A stretch of 64,000 nucleotides of DNA from Yinghuangia soli (GCF_021502675.1 NZ_JAKFHA010000014.1:106748-170747); one strand, 5' to 3'; numbered from the stretch's first letter, positions 1-8,573 are shown. Translations and numbers: made by a program. Notes: generated from the letters alone by a model not told the origin.

Positions 1-75
1 CGCCCCCACCCCCCCCCCCGGGCGGGCCGGGGGGGGGGCGCCCCCCCGGGGGGGGGGCCCCCCCCACACCCGCCC
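1..75. repeat. Low-complexity C/G homopolymer stretch at the window edge
   Basis: The first bases are almost only runs of C and G, including runs of about 9-11 identical bases. There is no coding or RNA signal here. It may be a real GC-tract spacer or an unresolved homopolymer in the assembly. A second poly-G tract at about 56.3 kb looks similar. Confidence 0.7.
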
Positions 76-175
76 ATCGACGGTGGCTTGGCGCACGGCG
101 GCGGCGCACTAGTGTGGGGGCCGCAATCAGGGCCGCAGCCGAGGCGGCCGTGTCCCGGTACCGCTTGGAGCACCT

Positions 176-1381
176 GTGACCAGCCGCGAGCCCCTGCGCA
201 CCTTCGGAGAATCCGGTCGGGCTTTCCGGATCCTTGTCACCGGTGGCGGGACCGGCGGCCACACGTACCCTGCGCTGACCGCCGTCCGGACGCTGCAGGC
301 CCGGTTGGCCGCGTCGGGCCGGTCGGTGGACGTGCTGTGGGTGGGCACCGAGGCCGGACTGGAGTCGCGGGTCGCCGCGGCCGAGGGCATCGAGTTCGCG
401 GCCGTGGCCACCGGCAAGATCCGGCGTTCCTCGAACCCGTTGAAGATGGTGTCGCCGGCGAACGTGAAGGACATGGGCCGGGTGCCCCTCGGCGTCGCCC
501 AGGCGCGGTCGATCGTGGCGAAGTTCGGGCCGGACGTGGTGCTGTCGACCGGCGGGTACGTCGCCGTGCCGGTGGGCCTCGCGGCGCGGATGTGCCGACG
601 GCCCTTGGTCGTTCACGAGCAGACCGTACGGCTGGGACTGGCGAACAAGGTCCTGGCCCGCGGGGCCGCGTGCGTCGCGGTGTCCGCGGAGTCGACGCTG
701 GCGCTGCTGCCGGATTCGGCGCGGGCCACGGCCGTGGTGACGGGCAATCCGGTGCGTCCGGAGGTGCTCGCCGGCCGGCCGGACAAGGCGGTGCAGGCGC
801 TCGGCCTGCACGGCTTCGACCTGCGCCTGCCGACCGTGTACGTCACCGGCGGCGCCCAGGGCGCGCAGCAGATCAACGCGGTGGTGCGCGACAACCTGCC
901 GTGGCTCCTCAAGCAGGCGAACGTCATCCACCAGTGCGGCCCGGCGAACGTGGACGCACTGCGCGAGGCTGCCGCCTCCCTGCCCGCCGAGTCGGCCGCG
1001 CGCTACCTGCTGACCGGCTTCGTCGGCCCCGAACTCCCCGACGTACTGGCGCTTGCGGACGTAGTGGTCTCGCGCAGCGGAGCCGGGACACTCGCCGAGC
1101 TGACGGCCCTGGGCAAGGCGGCAGTGTTCGTGCCGCTGGCGTCGTCCGCGGGCAACGAACAGGCGCACAACGCGCGGCACTTGGCCGAGGCAGGGGCTGC
1201 CGTGGCGCTGCTCGGCGAGGTGTCGGCGCAGACGCTGCAGGACGCCCTGGGCCCGCTGCTGGCCGACGGGCACCGTCGGGCGGAAATGGCAGGACGCGCC
1301 CGGTCCCACGGCCGCCCCGACGCCGCCGACCAGCTCGTGGACGTCCTGCTCGCGGCTGCCGCCGGCGGCCGCAGCCACTAG
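176..1381 (+). CDS. MurG-like UDP-GlcNAc:undecaprenyl-PP-MurNAc-pentapeptide GlcNAc transferase (paralogue)
   Basis: A 401-residue GT-B glycosyltransferase of the MurG family. MurG makes lipid II at the inner membrane face by adding GlcNAc to lipid I. The N-terminal Rossmann half carries GGGTGGH at residues 23-29, the family's glycine loop, after a roughly 17-residue extension. The C-terminal half carries RSGAGTLAE near residues 299-308 and GNEQAHNA near 325, the UDP-GlcNAc binding region. The usual HEQN segment reads HEQTVRLGLANK. The gene stands alone, not in a division/cell-wall cluster, so I infer a second MurG copy rather than the housekeeping one. The GTG start is taken just before the conserved glycine loop. 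Confidence 0.82.
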   Translation: MTSREPLRTFGESGRAFRILVTGGGTGGHTYPALTAVRTLQARLAASGRSVDVLWVGTEAGLESRVAAAEGIEFAAVATGKIRRSSNPLKMVSPANVKDMGRVPLGVAQARSIVAKFGPDVVLSTGGYVAVPVGLAARMCRRPLVVHEQTVRLGLANKVLARGAACVAVSAESTLALLPDSARATAVVTGNPVRPEVLAGRPDKAVQALGLHGFDLRLPTVYVTGGAQGAQQINAVVRDNLPWLLKQANVIHQCGPANVDALREAAASLPAESAARYLLTGFVGPELPDVLALADVVVSRSGAGTLAELTALGKAAVFVPLASSAGNEQAHNARHLAEAGAAVALLGEVSAQTLQDALGPLLADGHRRAEMAGRARSHGRPDAADQLVDVLLAAAAGGRSH

Positions 1382-1494
1382 AGCTGCGGGGCTGACGTAC
1401 CGCAAAGCCCCGCGCAACCGCACGCAAGCGCCTCCGCAGCGGCTCCAAGTCGTTTCCAAGTGGCCTCCATGAAGCCCCGGCCAAGCTTCAGCAC

Positions 1495-2175
1495 ATGGAA
1501 ACCGCGAGCAACACCCAGAGCCCCGCAGCCGCCCGCCCCGACACCCACGGCATGGTGGTCGTCCACCGCGGCATACGCCGCGAATCCCGGATGCTGGCGC
1601 AGCTGATCGCCGAGGTCGCCCCCGGCGACACCGCCCGGGCCCGGGTCCTCGCGGACCACTTCCGCGACTACCGGCTCGGCCTGCACAACCACCACCACGG
1701 CGAGGACGAGCACCTGTGGCCCGTCCTCCTGGGCCGCGTCGACCTCGAAGCCGACCTGGTCCTGCGCATGGAGGCGCAGCACGAGCGCGTCGCCGCGACC
1801 CTGGCCGGCGCCGAAGCGGCGCTCCCGGCCTGGGAGGCGACCGCCGGCGAGGCCGAGCGCGACACCCTGGTCGCCGTACTCACCGACCACTACGCCGTCC
1901 TCGTCGAGCACCTCGACGACGAGGAGAACGAGCTGCTCCCGGTCGCCGCCCGGCACCTGACGGTGCGTGAGTGGGACGCGATGGGCGATCACTTCCTCGC
2001 CGCGACGCCCAAGCCCAAGCTGCTCTTCTTCCTCGGCATGGCCCTGGAGGACGCCGACCCCGCCGAGCGCGCCGCGATGCTCGGCGCACTGCCCGGGTTC
2101 GCCAAGGTCCTCTGGTACGTCGTCGGCCGCCCGGCGTACGCCCGCCGCATGCGCGCCGTGCGCGGCACCGTCTAA
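1495..2175 (+). CDS. Hemerythrin HHE-domain protein
   Basis: A 226-residue cytosolic protein with an N-terminal hemerythrin-like four-helix bundle, a di-iron fold used for oxygen, NO or redox sensing. Candidate iron ligands are His24, the HNHHHGEDEH segment at residues 64-73, the QHE triplet at 95-97 and His139 with the DDEENE run behind it. The C-terminal third is helical and has a YVVGRPAYARRMR end. It is followed after 64 bases by a small DUF4267 membrane protein on the same strand, probably a two-gene transcript. No signal peptide or membrane segment is visible. The physiological ligand cannot be told from sequence. Confidence 0.85.
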   Translation: METASNTQSPAAARPDTHGMVVVHRGIRRESRMLAQLIAEVAPGDTARARVLADHFRDYRLGLHNHHHGEDEHLWPVLLGRVDLEADLVLRMEAQHERVAATLAGAEAALPAWEATAGEAERDTLVAVLTDHYAVLVEHLDDEENELLPVAARHLTVREWDAMGDHFLAATPKPKLLFFLGMALEDADPAERAAMLGALPGFAKVLWYVVGRPAYARRMRAVRGTV

Positions 2176-2239
2176 GCCTCAGCTCACCCCAGTTCGACCC
2201 ATCCCCCTGCCACCCCCGCGACACCCCTGGAGACTTGCC

Positions 2240-2659
2240 ATGACCACGAAGCGCATCACCACCGTCCTCGCCGTCCTCGGCGGCCTGTTCCTCCTCTACA
2301 TCGGCATCGGCTACCTGGCAGCCCCGCAGTCGATGGCCGAGGGGTTCGGCCTGACGACCATCACGGGCGACGAAGGGACCGGCTTCCTGAGGGTCAAGGG
2401 GGACCGCGACGTCACCCTCGGCCTGGTGATCTTCGCGCTGCTGTTCGCCGGGCAGCGCAAGGCCCTGGGCTGGGCCATGGCGGCGATGACGGTCGCCCCG
2501 CTGAGCGACATGCTGCTCGTGCTCGACGAAGGCTCGGCTGCGACCGCGTTCAGCGTCCACGGCTCGGCGGCCGTCGTGGTGGCCCTCACCGCAGGCCTCC
2601 TCCTCCGCGAGCGCGCCGACGCGCCGCAGACCGCCGCCCCGCAGACCGCCGCGGCCTAG
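2240..2659 (+). CDS. DUF4267 family small membrane protein
   Basis: A 139-residue protein with about four hydrophobic segments. The first is near residues 8-26 and the others are spread to about residue 125. The pattern GFGLTT..DEGTGFLRVKGDRDVTLGL matches what I recall of DUF4267, a family of unknown function often seen with small redox or regulator genes. The ATG was chosen because the membrane segment begins directly after it. The tail repeats the segment APQTA twice. It lies downstream of the hemerythrin gene on the same strand and ends at a strong convergent terminator. Confidence 0.75.
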   Translation: MTTKRITTVLAVLGGLFLLYIGIGYLAAPQSMAEGFGLTTITGDEGTGFLRVKGDRDVTLGLVIFALLFAGQRKALGWAMAAMTVAPLSDMLLVLDEGSAATAFSVHGSAAVVVALTAGLLLRERADAPQTAAPQTAAA

Positions 2660-2710
2660 GCTCCGGCACGCGATCCGCACCATGGGAAGACGTCGTCCTG
2701 ACGTACCGCC

Positions 2711-2745
2711 AAGCGCCCCGCCGACAGGAAGTCGGAGGGGCGCTT
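2711..2745. terminator. Bidirectional terminator between DUF4267 and DoxX-like genes
   Basis: The stem pairs AAGCGCCCC (2711-2719) plus CCGAC with GTCGG plus GGGGCGCTT (2737-2745). There is one mismatch and an AGGAA loop. It sits between two convergent stop codons. Confidence 0.85.
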
Positions 2746-2760
2746 TGTCGGTTCCGGGCC

Positions 2761-3108
2761 TCAGGCGGCGAAGCTCAGACCGAGCGTCACGGCGACCGGG
2801 GCCAGGTAGAGCACCGGGAACAGGACGGTCTTGTAGGACCGGGCTCGCAGGACCGTGATCACCGCGCCCAGGAAGTACAGGATCAGCCCCACCGCAGCCG
2901 CGATGCCGATGGCCGGCACCGCCAGACCGGCCAGCAGACCCGCCGCACCGGCGAGCTTCGCCGCCGCGAGCGGCGTCCACCACGCCTTCGGCACCCCGTA
3001 CTCGACCAGCGGCTCGGTGACGAACTCCGCGCGGCGGGCGAGCGAGACACCGGAGAACCCGACCCACAGGGCGCTGATGACGGCGAGGACGATGTAAGCG
3101 ACAGACAT
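2761..3108 (-). CDS. DoxX-like membrane protein
   Basis: A 115-residue protein made almost entirely of four hydrophobic helices: residues about 4-20, 45-66, 70-88 and 95-113. The layout, the VxYGVPKAWWTPLAAAKLAGA motif and the short length fit the DoxX-like family of small integral membrane proteins, some of which work with redox or thiol-stress systems. It reads toward the convergent terminator shared with the hemerythrin pair. A MarR-type regulator gene lies upstream on the same strand, about 160 bases away. The exact role is unknown. Confidence 0.72.
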   Translation of the reverse strand: MSVAYIVLAVISALWVGFSGVSLARRAEFVTEPLVEYGVPKAWWTPLAAAKLAGAAGLLAGLAVPAIGIAAAVGLILYFLGAVITVLRARSYKTVLFPVLYLAPVAVTLGLSFAA

Positions 3109-3265
3109 GGCTTTTCCCCGGATTCGACGTGGTCGGCAGACTGTTCTTCACGTCCGCTGCCTGCGCGTTTCCGTCAGGCTCGGACACAGCACTGACGGAG
3201 CCCGGCGATCATGTGTGACAGCCCGGGGCGGGGATTTTTCGACCGGAGCGGCCGTACGCCCGGCC

Positions 3266-3748
3266 TCAGCCGCGCGGCGTACCCCTGAGACGCTCCGCCT
3301 GGGCCCGCCCCACCTCGCCCGCGCGTTCCAAGTAGGCGGCCACGGTGCGGAGTTCGTCTTCCGAGAAGCCTTCCAGCACCTCCGCGAACGCCTTGCCCGG
3401 CTCCTCCCACGCCGCCCCGATGCGCTGCCGGGCCTCGGGGACGAGAGCGACGAGTTGCCGCCGGCGGTCCTGCGGGTCGGCGTGCCGCTCGACGATTCCG
3501 GCCTTGACCATGCGGTCCACCAGGCGCGTCGCCGAGCCCGAGGTCAGACCTGTCATGCGGGCGATGTCCCCGGTGCTCACCGGCCCGTCCTGGAGGTCGA
3601 GGAGGGCGATGCACTGCAGGTCGGTGGCGTGCAGGCCGAGGTGGTCGGCCATCGCCTGGTTGAACGCCATGTAGTCGGCGTAGTGCCGCTGGCTGTCGTC
3701 GGCGATGCGCGCCAAGAGCTCTGCACGGGTTGACACCGGCACCTCCAT
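3266..3748 (-). CDS. MarR-family transcriptional regulator
   Basis: A 160-residue winged-helix repressor. The recognition core reads STGDIARMTGLTSGSATRL, followed by VDRMVKAGIVERHADPQDRR, the typical MarR recognition helix and wing. Flanking helices would form the dimer interface. It is transcribed divergently from an NmrA-like NAD(P)-binding gene. The 95-base gap contains a perfect palindrome (see 3761-3775), so I infer it represses itself and that neighbour and responds to a small ligand that cannot be named from sequence. Confidence 0.9.
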   Translation of the reverse strand: MEVPVSTRAELLARIADDSQRHYADYMAFNQAMADHLGLHATDLQCIALLDLQDGPVSTGDIARMTGLTSGSATRLVDRMVKAGIVERHADPQDRRRQLVALVPEARQRIGAAWEEPGKAFAEVLEGFSEDELRTVAAYLERAGEVGRAQAERLRGTPRG

Positions 3749-3760
3749 GCCCCAGATTTA

Positions 3761-3791
3761 TCTGCGTGACGCAGAGATTGCGCGACGCAGA
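3761..3791. promoter_or_regulatory. Probable MarR operator (palindrome plus extra half-site)
   Basis: TCTGCGT-G-ACGCAGA (3761-3775) is a perfect 7-base inverted repeat. The half-site ACGCAGA recurs at 3785-3791, 16 bases on. It lies in the divergent gap between a marR gene and an oxidoreductase gene, which is the usual place for a MarR operator. Confidence 0.7.
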
Positions 3792-3843
3792 ATCTTCTTC
3801 ACGCACTCATCCTAACTCGTCCCCGTCCCGAAAGGCCTCTGCC

Positions 3844-4674
3844 ATGACCACGCTCATCACCGGCGCCCGCGGCGCCGTCGCCCGCCACCTCATGAATCTC
3901 CACGACGACGCGGGCCTTCCGTACCGCGCCGCCACCGCCGACCCCGCGACCGCGGCCGCCACGCCGGGCACCGTGCACCTGGACCTCGCCGCCCCCGGGA
4001 CCTTCGCCCCCGCACTCACCGGCATCAAGCAGGTGTTCCTGTACGCGTCCGCCGAGCACATCGACGTGTTCATCAAGGAGGCGGCGGCCGCCGGGGTCCG
4101 GCATGTCGTCCTGCTGTCCTCGTCGGCCGTGCTCGCCGAGGACGCCGAGAACAACCTCATGGCCAAGGCGCACCTCGACGTCGAGAACGCGCTGCTCGCC
4201 TCGCCGCTGCCGACCACGGTCCTGCGTCCCGGCTCCTTCGCCGGCAACGCGCGCGGCTGGGCGTGGGCCATCAAGTCCGGCTCGCCGGTCAACCTGCCGT
4301 TCCCGGGCGCGCACAACGACCCGATCCACGAACTCGACGTCGCCGAATGCGCGTTCTCGGTACTGGCCGACCGCAGCAAGGCCGGGCAGGTCTACCACCT
4401 GACCGGCCCCGCCTCGATGGACTTCCGCACCCAGATCGCCGAACTCTCCGCCGCGCTGGGCCGTACCGTCGAGATCGCCCAGGTCACGCCCGACGCCTGG
4501 AAAGCCGAGGTCGCCGCGTACGTCCCCGCCCCGTACGCGGACGCCCTGATCGATTGGTGGCGCAGCAACGACGGCAAGCCCGTCGACACCACCGGCACCG
4601 TCGCCACCCTGACCGGCCACCCGGCCCGCCCCTTCACCACCTGGGCCGAGGACAACGCCGCCGACTTCGCCTGA
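3844..4674 (+). CDS. NmrA-like NAD(P)-binding protein (atypical SDR)
   Basis: A 276-residue Rossmann protein. Residues 4-15 hold the dinucleotide loop LITGARGAVARH, then FLYASAEHIDVFIKEAAAAG and the HVVLLSSSAV strand, with RPGSFAGNA near residue 130. This layout matches the NmrA/QOR2-like atypical short-chain dehydrogenases, which either sense NAD(P) state or reduce quinones and similar substrates. The usual Tyr-Lys catalytic pair of classical SDRs is not evident. The ATG fits the conserved start of the family. It is divergent from the MarR gene and likely its target. Confidence 0.82.
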   Translation: MTTLITGARGAVARHLMNLHDDAGLPYRAATADPATAAATPGTVHLDLAAPGTFAPALTGIKQVFLYASAEHIDVFIKEAAAAGVRHVVLLSSSAVLAEDAENNLMAKAHLDVENALLASPLPTTVLRPGSFAGNARGWAWAIKSGSPVNLPFPGAHNDPIHELDVAECAFSVLADRSKAGQVYHLTGPASMDFRTQIAELSAALGRTVEIAQVTPDAWKAEVAAYVPAPYADALIDWWRSNDGKPVDTTGTVATLTGHPARPFTTWAEDNAADFA

Positions 4675-4682
4675 CCGGCCGC

Positions 4683-5966
4683 CTACTCGACGGCCGACTT
4701 CGGGCGGGGCTCCGGGACCGCGCCGGAGGCGACCCGAACAGTCCCCGTCCGGTTCGGGTTCAGCAGGCCCGCGCCGAAGATCAGGCCGGACGCCAGGGCT
4801 GTCACCAGGATGAACGACCCCACCAGCGACGTCGCGTCCGCGATGCCGCCGATCAGGCTGGGGGCGATCAGGCCCGAGGTGTACGTGACGGTCGCGACGC
4901 CCGCGATGGCCTGGCTCGGGTTGGGGCCGCTGCGTCCGGCGGCCGCGAAGGCCAGCGGTACGACGACCGCCACGCCGAGGCCGATCAGCGCGAAGCCGGC
5001 CATCGCCATCGCCGGGTGCGGCGCCAAGACCACGAGCAGGCCGCCCAGGGTGGCCAGGATGCCGCCGGAGCGCACCGCGGGAACCGCGCCGAAGCGGTCG
5101 ACCAGGCGGTCGCCGAGCAGGCGGGCGATGGCCATCGTCAGGGCGAAGCCGGTGGTGGACGCGGCGGCCACCGCGGCCGAGGAGTCCAGGACGTCCTCCA
5201 GGTAGACCGCCGACCAGTCCAGGCTGGCGCCCTCCGCGAAGACCGCGCAGAACGCGATGCCGCCGATCAGCAGCGCGGACTTGGGCGGCAGCGCGAAGTG
5301 CGGCGGCGCCTCTTCCTCTTCTTGACCCGGCTCGGGCCGGACGTCCAGCACCCACTGCGTGACAACCAGGCCGATGACCGTCAGCACCACGGCAGCGACG
5401 CTGAATTGCACGCGCGCGTCGATGTCCGCGTGCGCGCAGATCGTGCCCACGCCGGACCCGATCAGGACGCCGACACTCCACATCCCGTGCAGGCCGGACA
5501 TGATCGACCGGCCCATCCGGTTCTCGGTCTCGACGCTGAGCGCGTTCATGCCGACGTCCGAGGTGCCGGCCGTGGCGCCGTACAGGAAGAGCGCCGCGCA
5601 CAGGGCCCACACGTTGGGCGCCCAGCCCGGCAGCAGAAGGACCAGGGTCCACAGCGCGAGCATGACGCGCAGGGTCGGCTTCACCCCGAAGCGGTGGCTC
5701 AGCCGGGCCGCCATCGGCATGGCCAGTGCCGCACCGATCGCCGGGAAGGCGAGGGCGAAGCCGAGCTGGCCCGCGCTGACCCCGGCGTGGTCCTGGACCC
5801 ACGGGACGCGGGCGACGAAGGTGCCGGTCACCGCGCCGTGCACGGTGAACACCCCGGCGATCGCGTACCGCGCCCGGAGCAGCTCGCGGCTCGGCCGGGG
5901 CCGGCCGCCCTGAGCCGCGCCCGGCAGCGTGCCGGACGGCGAATCCGCCGACATGGCGTTGCTCAT
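4683..5966 (-). CDS. MFS transporter
   Basis: A 427-residue integral membrane protein with roughly 12 hydrophobic helices in two halves. An MFS-type loop, ARLSHRFGVKP, follows the second helix, and a related ARLLGDRLVDRFG occurs at the matching point of the second half. The family moves small molecules, most often outward, with proton motive force. It is divergent from a ROK regulator with an exact palindrome in the gap. ROK genes next to MFS genes often control sugar or related transport, so a sugar exporter or importer is possible, but substrate cannot be assigned. Confidence 0.88.
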   Translation of the reverse strand: MSNAMSADSPSGTLPGAAQGGRPRPSRELLRARYAIAGVFTVHGAVTGTFVARVPWVQDHAGVSAGQLGFALAFPAIGAALAMPMAARLSHRFGVKPTLRVMLALWTLVLLLPGWAPNVWALCAALFLYGATAGTSDVGMNALSVETENRMGRSIMSGLHGMWSVGVLIGSGVGTICAHADIDARVQFSVAAVVLTVIGLVVTQWVLDVRPEPGQEEEEAPPHFALPPKSALLIGGIAFCAVFAEGASLDWSAVYLEDVLDSSAAVAAASTTGFALTMAIARLLGDRLVDRFGAVPAVRSGGILATLGGLLVVLAPHPAMAMAGFALIGLGVAVVVPLAFAAAGRSGPNPSQAIAGVATVTYTSGLIAPSLIGGIADATSLVGSFILVTALASGLIFGAGLLNPNRTGTVRVASGAVPEPRPKSAVE

Positions 5967-6007
5967 GTCGTCTCCCTCTCTCCCCTGGGCCTGTGCTGTG
6001 CGTTAAA

Positions 6008-6030
6008 TTATCAGGAACCCTGCCTGATAA
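6008..6030. promoter_or_regulatory. Probable ROK operator
   Basis: TTATCAGG (6008-6015) and CCTGATAA (6023-6030) form a perfect 8-base inverted repeat with a 7-base spacer in an AT-rich island. It lies 42 bases from the MFS start and 24 from the ROK start, well placed to block both divergent promoters. Confidence 0.75.
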
Positions 6031-6053
6031 AAAGATCTGGAAGGATCTGCGTC

Positions 6054-7253
6054 ATGGCCCCCGCTTCACCGAGCACCGCCCGCGCCCTCAACGACCGGCT
6101 GGCCCTGCGCCTGCTGCAGAGCGAGGGCCCGCTCACCGCAGGACAGCTGAAGACCCTCACCGGGCTGTCCCGGCCGACCGTCGCCGACCTGGTCGAACGC
6201 CTCCAGGGCTCGGGCCTCATCCACGTCGTCGGCGAGGCGGGCGCGGCCCGCCGCGGCCCCAACGCCCGGGTGTACGGGATCGTCGCGGAGCAGGCCTATC
6301 TGGCCGGGCTGGACGTGCGGATGGACAGCGTCGAGGTCGTCGTGACCGACCTCCTCGGCACCCGGCTCGCCGAGGCGTCCGCCCCCGTCGCCGCGGCCGC
6401 CGACACCGAGACCGCCGCGCACGAGGCCGTGGCCCTGGTCGAACGCGCCGCCCGCGAAGCCGGCGTGACCCGCCTGCACAGCATCGGCATCGGTGCGCCC
6501 GGGCTCATCGACCCGGCCACCGGCGACCTGCGCGACTCCAGCAGCCTGCCCGCCTGGCACCGCCGCCTGGTCACCGTGCTCCAGGAACGCCTGCCCGCCG
6601 CCATACAGGTGGAGAACGAGACCAACCTCGCCGCACTCGCCGAGCAACGCCTCGGCGCGGCACGCGGGTTCGAGACGTTCGTGATGATCTGGCTGAGCTT
6701 CGGCATCGGCGCGGCCGTCGTCCTCGACGGCAAGATCCGCCGCGGCGCCTCGGGCGGGGCCGGCGAACTCGGCTTCCTGCCGGTGCCGGGCACGGGCGGA
6801 CTGCCGTCCAAGGACTCCTGCGACGGCGGCTTCAACTCCCTGGCCTGGAGCCCCGGCGCCGTCCGGCTCGCCGCCGAATACGGCCTGTCCCCCGCCCCCG
6901 ACGACGGCGAACTCCCCGGCGCCGCCCTGATCCGCACCGCGGTCGCCGCGGTCGCCGCGGGCGCCGACGGCACTCCCGAGGACGCCTTCCTGGACGCCTA
7001 CGCCGACCGCGTCGCCCTCGGCGCCGCGGCCGTCGCCGCGGTCCTCGACCCCGGCTGCGTCGTCCTCGGCGGCGAGATCGGCCGCGCGGGCGGCGCGGAA
7101 CTCGCCCGCCGCGTCCAAGACCGGCTGACCCGCCTCTCCCCGCTGCACACCGAGGTACGCGCCACCGAACTGGGCGGCCAAGCGGTCCTGCGCGGCGCAC
7201 TCCTGGCCGCCCAGCAGTCCGCCCAGGACGCCCTGTTCCCGACCGGAACCTGA
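6054..7253 (+). CDS. ROK-family transcriptional regulator
   Basis: A 399-residue protein with an N-terminal winged helix (LTAGQLKTLTGLSRPTVADL, about residues 24-43) joined to a ROK sugar-kinase-like domain from about residue 80. The kinase part shows GAPGLIDPATG, ENETNLAALAEQRLGAARG and the glycine-rich FGIGAAVVLDG. The zinc cluster CxCGxxGCxE of classical ROK proteins is missing; its place holds a short PSKDSCDGGFN segment. A regulator role, not catalysis, is therefore most likely. It starts 24 bases after a palindrome shared with the divergent MFS gene and probably represses both until a sugar-like ligand binds. Confidence 0.88.
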   Translation: MAPASPSTARALNDRLALRLLQSEGPLTAGQLKTLTGLSRPTVADLVERLQGSGLIHVVGEAGAARRGPNARVYGIVAEQAYLAGLDVRMDSVEVVVTDLLGTRLAEASAPVAAAADTETAAHEAVALVERAAREAGVTRLHSIGIGAPGLIDPATGDLRDSSSLPAWHRRLVTVLQERLPAAIQVENETNLAALAEQRLGAARGFETFVMIWLSFGIGAAVVLDGKIRRGASGGAGELGFLPVPGTGGLPSKDSCDGGFNSLAWSPGAVRLAAEYGLSPAPDDGELPGAALIRTAVAAVAAGADGTPEDAFLDAYADRVALGAAAVAAVLDPGCVVLGGEIGRAGGAELARRVQDRLTRLSPLHTEVRATELGGQAVLRGALLAAQQSAQDALFPTGT

Positions 7254-7307
7254 CGCGGGGTACGCGCCGGGAACGACCCGAGAGCTCAGCCGGTACGAAG
7301 CAAGGAA

Positions 7308-7817
7308 TCAGCCCGCAAGCCGCTGCCCCGCCCGCACGTACTGGTCCGTCACCCGCTTCTGCATCATCTTCGCGACCGGCGCCCCGAGCTTCGCCCACCA
7401 CGGCCCGGGACGGCTGAACGCCCGCACCACGAACCACACTTCACCATCGGCACCCATCTCGGCGAGGAACGCCTCCTCGCCGCGCTCCGGATGCCCCGGC
7501 AACGTCCCGTACGCAAACCCGGCCCGCGCGGCCTCGTCGACGACCGCGACCACCCGGCACGGCACCGGCACCCGCACCGGCCCGACACGCGTCACACACG
7601 TGATGTCGACGTCCACCGCCGCGCGATCAGCGGCCGCCCGCACCTCGAGCCCGGCCCCGCGCTGGATCTCCCAGCGCATGATCCCCTCCGCCAACGCCCG
7701 AAACGCCCGCTCCCCACTCCCGACACACACCCGCCGCTCCACGTGGTGATACCCGGGCGGCATCGCCGACCCCAGAGTCGCCCCGATCTCGGTGTACGTC
7801 AGTCGCGCAGTAGCCAT
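7308..7817 (-). CDS. DUF1990 family protein
   Basis: A 169-residue protein. It has the LTYTEIGAT..PPGYHH opening and the RRVCVGSGERAF..EGIMRWEIQRGAG segment of the DUF1990 family, followed by a beta-rich SRPBCC-like body with HPERGEEAFLAE and a WFVVRAFSRP strand. Function is unknown; related domains bind hydrophobic ligands. The ATG directly precedes the conserved LTYTEIGA, so the longer upstream reading frame is not used. It is divergent from the Uma2-type nuclease gene with a 72-base gap. Confidence 0.8.
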   Translation of the reverse strand: MATARLTYTEIGATLGSAMPPGYHHVERRVCVGSGERAFRALAEGIMRWEIQRGAGLEVRAAADRAAVDVDITCVTRVGPVRVPVPCRVVAVVDEAARAGFAYGTLPGHPERGEEAFLAEMGADGEVWFVVRAFSRPGPWWAKLGAPVAKMMQKRVTDQYVRAGQRLAG

Positions 7818-7889
7818 GACGGAGATTGTCCCGCACCCCGGATTCCACTCATCCGATCGGGTGATCGCCGACGACCCTAGGCTGAAGTC

Positions 7890-8483
7890 ATGGCGTCGAC
7901 ACACCATCCCAATGCCATCCCCGACCTCCTCGAAGAGGTACCGGTGCCCGACCGCCGCTGGCGTGCGGAGTATGTCGAAGGCGGAATCGCGATCACGCCT
8001 CCCGCCGACTTGGAGCACCTGGATATCGAGCGCGATCTTCTGTTCCAAATGCACCGCGGGAACGTCGAGTCGGCCCGGTTGCGAGGGCTCGGCTACTGCC
8101 ACTCGGCACGCTGCACGGACGAAGCGACCGGCAACCACGTCGTCCCGGACCTTGCCGTGCTCACTCGCACCTACACACCCGCCGAAGTCTCTTCGGCCGC
8201 CGGACATCTGAACTGGCTTCCCAGCGATCCGCTCGACTTGGTCGCCGAAGTCACCGGCAACGACCTCATTGCGGACATGCTCGTCAAGGTCAGGGCCTAC
8301 GGACGCATGGCGATCCCGTACTACCTGATCGTCGACCGCAGCGTCCGGACGGTCACGCTGCTCTGCACGCCCACAGGCGACGTGGACGAACCCGGCTACG
8401 CCGACAAGCACGAATTCCGTTTCGGCAAGGACGTCGATCTTCCCGCGCCCTACCCCGCCCTCACAACCAAGAACTGGCGGTAG
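7890..8483 (+). CDS. Uma2-family (DUF820) predicted endonuclease
   Basis: A 197-residue protein of the Uma2 family, a PD-(D/E)XK-like fold common in Actinobacteria and Cyanobacteria. Visible landmarks are YVEGGIAITPPA near residue 30, the VVPDLAVLT strand with its Asp near residue 87, LVAEVTGND with the catalytic-type Glu, and YLIVDRSVRTVTLL toward the end, together matching the D..ExK-like active site. No partner toxin, antitoxin or transposase is nearby. Most members have no proven target, so nuclease activity is a family-level inference. It ends at a convergent terminator facing guaA. Confidence 0.82.
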   Translation: MASTHHPNAIPDLLEEVPVPDRRWRAEYVEGGIAITPPADLEHLDIERDLLFQMHRGNVESARLRGLGYCHSARCTDEATGNHVVPDLAVLTRTYTPAEVSSAAGHLNWLPSDPLDLVAEVTGNDLIADMLVKVRAYGRMAIPYYLIVDRSVRTVTLLCTPTGDVDEPGYADKHEFRFGKDVDLPAPYPALTTKNWR

Positions 8484-8502
8484 CACCGCTGCCCCGCAAC
8501 GG

Positions 8503-8552
8503 CGAAGTGGCCTGCTGCGCCCGTGAATTCAGCGGGGCGGCAGGCCACTTCG
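8503..8552. terminator. Bidirectional terminator between Uma2 gene and guaA
   Basis: CGAAGTGGCCTGC (8503-8515) pairs perfectly with GCAGGCCACTTCG (8540-8552) over 13 bases, with a 24-base loop. It lies between convergent stop codons. Confidence 0.85.
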
Positions 8553-8573
8553 TTTACCAGTGCTCCGTGGGGA

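Noticed and set aside
4263-6053. Plus-strand frame extending the ROK gene upstream by hundreds of codons
   Set aside because: It crosses the NmrA-like and MFS genes in other frames and the operator. The ROK family start fits ATG 6054.
7890-8483. Uma2 nuclease as part of a defence or toxin-antitoxin system
   Set aside because: Neighbours are DUF1990 and guaA. No antitoxin, methylase or helicase partner is present.
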